Source: Elysia marginata (lineage: Eukaryota > Mollusca > Gastropoda > Plakobranchidae). Taken from it: a stretch of DNA of 21,266 bases. Under the pieces are notes generated by a model. The model saw nothing but the letters and a program-made list of their open reading frames with translations. It made no database searches and was not told the DNA's origin. The stretch is taken from positions 84,658 to 105,923 of the forward strand of contig BMAT01001653.1 in the NCBI GenBank assembly GCA_019649035.1, written 5' to 3'. Positions 1 through 21,266 of the stretch are shown here, piece by piece (the stretch's first letter is position 1; every line of letters begins with the position of its first letter). Made by a program: the position numbers and the translations under genes.

Positions 1-195
1 ATAAAAAAATTGACTTGAGCAGGGTTGACAATATTTGTTTTCAAGAAACACAACCTGATTTTACACTTATAATTATGGCAATATCATGGAAACTTTGAGA
101 TCGATGTTAAGAGCGGTACCCACAAGCTCACTGAAAAAAAATTAAAACACTAATCATTATACTGTTTGCTCTTTGTTTTTTGTCACTGTATGTAG
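1..195 (+). other. 3' end of upstream intron
   Basis: This is AT-rich non-coding sequence ending in a T-rich tract and the acceptor ...TATGTAG at 195. The missing glutaredoxin exons should lie before base 1. No coding segment is visible here. Confidence 0.8.
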
Positions 196-20545
<20,350 letters not shown>

Positions 20546-20654
20546 TTCCCTGCTGTAGGAAGTGCTCGTCTTGTGACAGAGCATGCCGCAGCAGGGATTG
20601 CAGATTAAGAATCAGAGGTTGTCATATCTTTCGTGTGCCCAAGTTGGGTGCTGA

Positions 20655-20703
20655 ATGACGATGGTGTCCAAAATCCTTTTTTAATGGGTGGACATTGTCT
20701 GAA
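20655..20703 (+). promoter_or_regulatory. SECIS element, form 2
   Basis: The non-Watson-Crick quartet is ATGA (20655-20658) opposite TGA (20700-20702). Helix II is a 10-bp stem, GATGGTGTCC (20660-20669) with GGACATTGTC (20690-20699), fully paired counting G-U. The apical AAA (20670-20672) is unpaired. ATCC (20673-20676) pairs with GGGT (20686-20689) as the extra mini-helix that defines form 2. The flanking GTTG (20643) and CAAC (20716-20719) could start helix I. SECIS recruits SBP2 and the Sec elongation machinery. The spacing of about 116 bases from the UGA is ample. Confidence 0.95.
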
Positions 20704-20942
20704 GTCGATTGTATGCAACCTTAATTTTTACTATTGGTTTTATGAGACAAGGACTTTTGTTTTCATTCTTGATTTCTTTCTTTTTTTCTTGTTTTGGTTG
20801 TTTTCACATATATATTCAGAGTTGGTCTGTTTCCTAAATTACAAAAAAAAGTTTATAAAGACATCAGCAAGATACTCAAAAGTCCTTCTTGTAAAACCAG
20901 GGTAAAATTTTTTCAAATTGCTTTCACCAATCTCTTTAAATA

Positions 20943-20948
20943 ATTAAA
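20943..20948 (+). terminator. Probable poly(A) signal ATTAAA
   Basis: ATTAAA, the commonest variant of AATAAA, with a TG-rich stretch (CTGTTGG... near 21000) downstream. No AATAAA occurs between the stop codon and this site. Confidence 0.5.
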
Positions 20949-20975
20949 AGCAATGGCAGGCCATATAGTAATATC

Positions 20976-21266
20976 TTGGTCGTATTGGATGCTTTGCTTC
21001 TGTTGGTTTACGCTTGCTGTGATCAACTGTCATAAAATTGTCAATGGAAAAGAGAATTGTTATGTTGACTAAAATAATTAACTGGTTTAGTTCAATAGAG
21101 GTAAGTTGTAGGGGAACATCAAAAGATAATGGGGATATCATTTTTTCAGTTATTTTCCTTTTTTTTAAGCCTAAGTAACTGACTGCACACACAAATTTGA
21201 AAAAAAAATGATTCCAAAAGCAATGACATTTCAGTGCCCTCACATAACACATTTTGTATATGTTAA
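20976..21266. other. Downstream flank, nothing recognised
   Basis: AT-rich sequence after the presumed transcript end. A minus-strand open stretch (20944-21252) shows no family motif or compositional sign of coding. Confidence 0.7.

Larger units (their letters stand above)
20546..20975 (+). other. 3' untranslated region (end approximate)
   Basis: Follows the TAA and includes the SECIS hairpin. The end is inferred from the ATTAAA signal. Sequence beyond the SECIS becomes T-rich with no coding features. Confidence 0.7.

Noticed and set aside
20944..21252. Minus-strand open frame downstream of the gene
   Set aside because: Low-complexity AT-rich translation with no domain; it overlaps the probable poly(A) signal of the + strand gene.

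Overview
This is a stretch of eukaryotic, AT-rich, intron-rich DNA filled by a single gene: the 3' three quarters or so of a selenocysteine-containing thioredoxin reductase on the + strand. Fifteen exons (196 to 20545), all with GT...AG introns and consistent codon phases, join into a 516-residue open frame. It carries every landmark of the large animal thioredoxin reductases: FAD-binding GGGSGG, redox-active CVNVGC, NADPH-binding [14 protein letters not shown]-binding IYAIGD, the catalytic HP...E pair, and a C-terminal Gly-Cys-Sec-Gly followed by TAA. The in-frame TGA (20537-20539) is matched by a very clear form-2 SECIS hairpin 116 bases downstream (20655-20703). The first exon in the window opens with GGCDSL, the last glutathione-binding motif of a glutaredoxin domain. 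The protein is therefore most likely a Grx-TrxR fusion (thioredoxin-glutathione reductase, TXNRD3/TXNRD1-v3-like), and the rest of the Grx domain lies upstream of base 1.

The organism is a metazoan. The Grx-fused Sec-TrxR, AT-rich introns of 0.4-3.5 kb, L2/CR1- and RTE-like LINE relics, tRNA-like SINEs and AGATCTAGATCT / TAGGCCTA clusters suggest a mollusc, perhaps a gastropod. That assignment is an inference and not proven by the window.

Layout. 1-195: end of an upstream intron. 196-332: exon with Grx tail and FAD motif, followed at once by a tandem copy of its own 3' end and donor site (404-505). Intron 2: antisense LINE relic (about 1270-1905). Introns 3-8: mostly unique AT-rich sequence with small repeats. 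Intron 9: degraded L2/CR1-like LINE containing a 3-N gap that looks like an unmerged overlap. Intron 10: two SINE-like copies and a poly-G tract. Intron 12: two gapless 347-bp direct repeats flanking 1.2 kb with a CpG-rich patch, a (CT)17 microsatellite and a diverged 147-bp tandem repeat. Intron 14 (3.5 kb): several short inverted-repeat DNA-transposon-like elements and a hairpin. 20477-20545: the Sec exon, then 3'UTR with SECIS and a probable ATTAAA poly(A) signal at 20943.

No second gene, tRNA, CRISPR array or bacterial-type operon is supported. The strongest biology is the Sec-decoding unit (UGA plus SECIS) and the Grx fusion. The more unusual observations are the duplicated exon end and the repeat structures in introns 10, 12 and 14.
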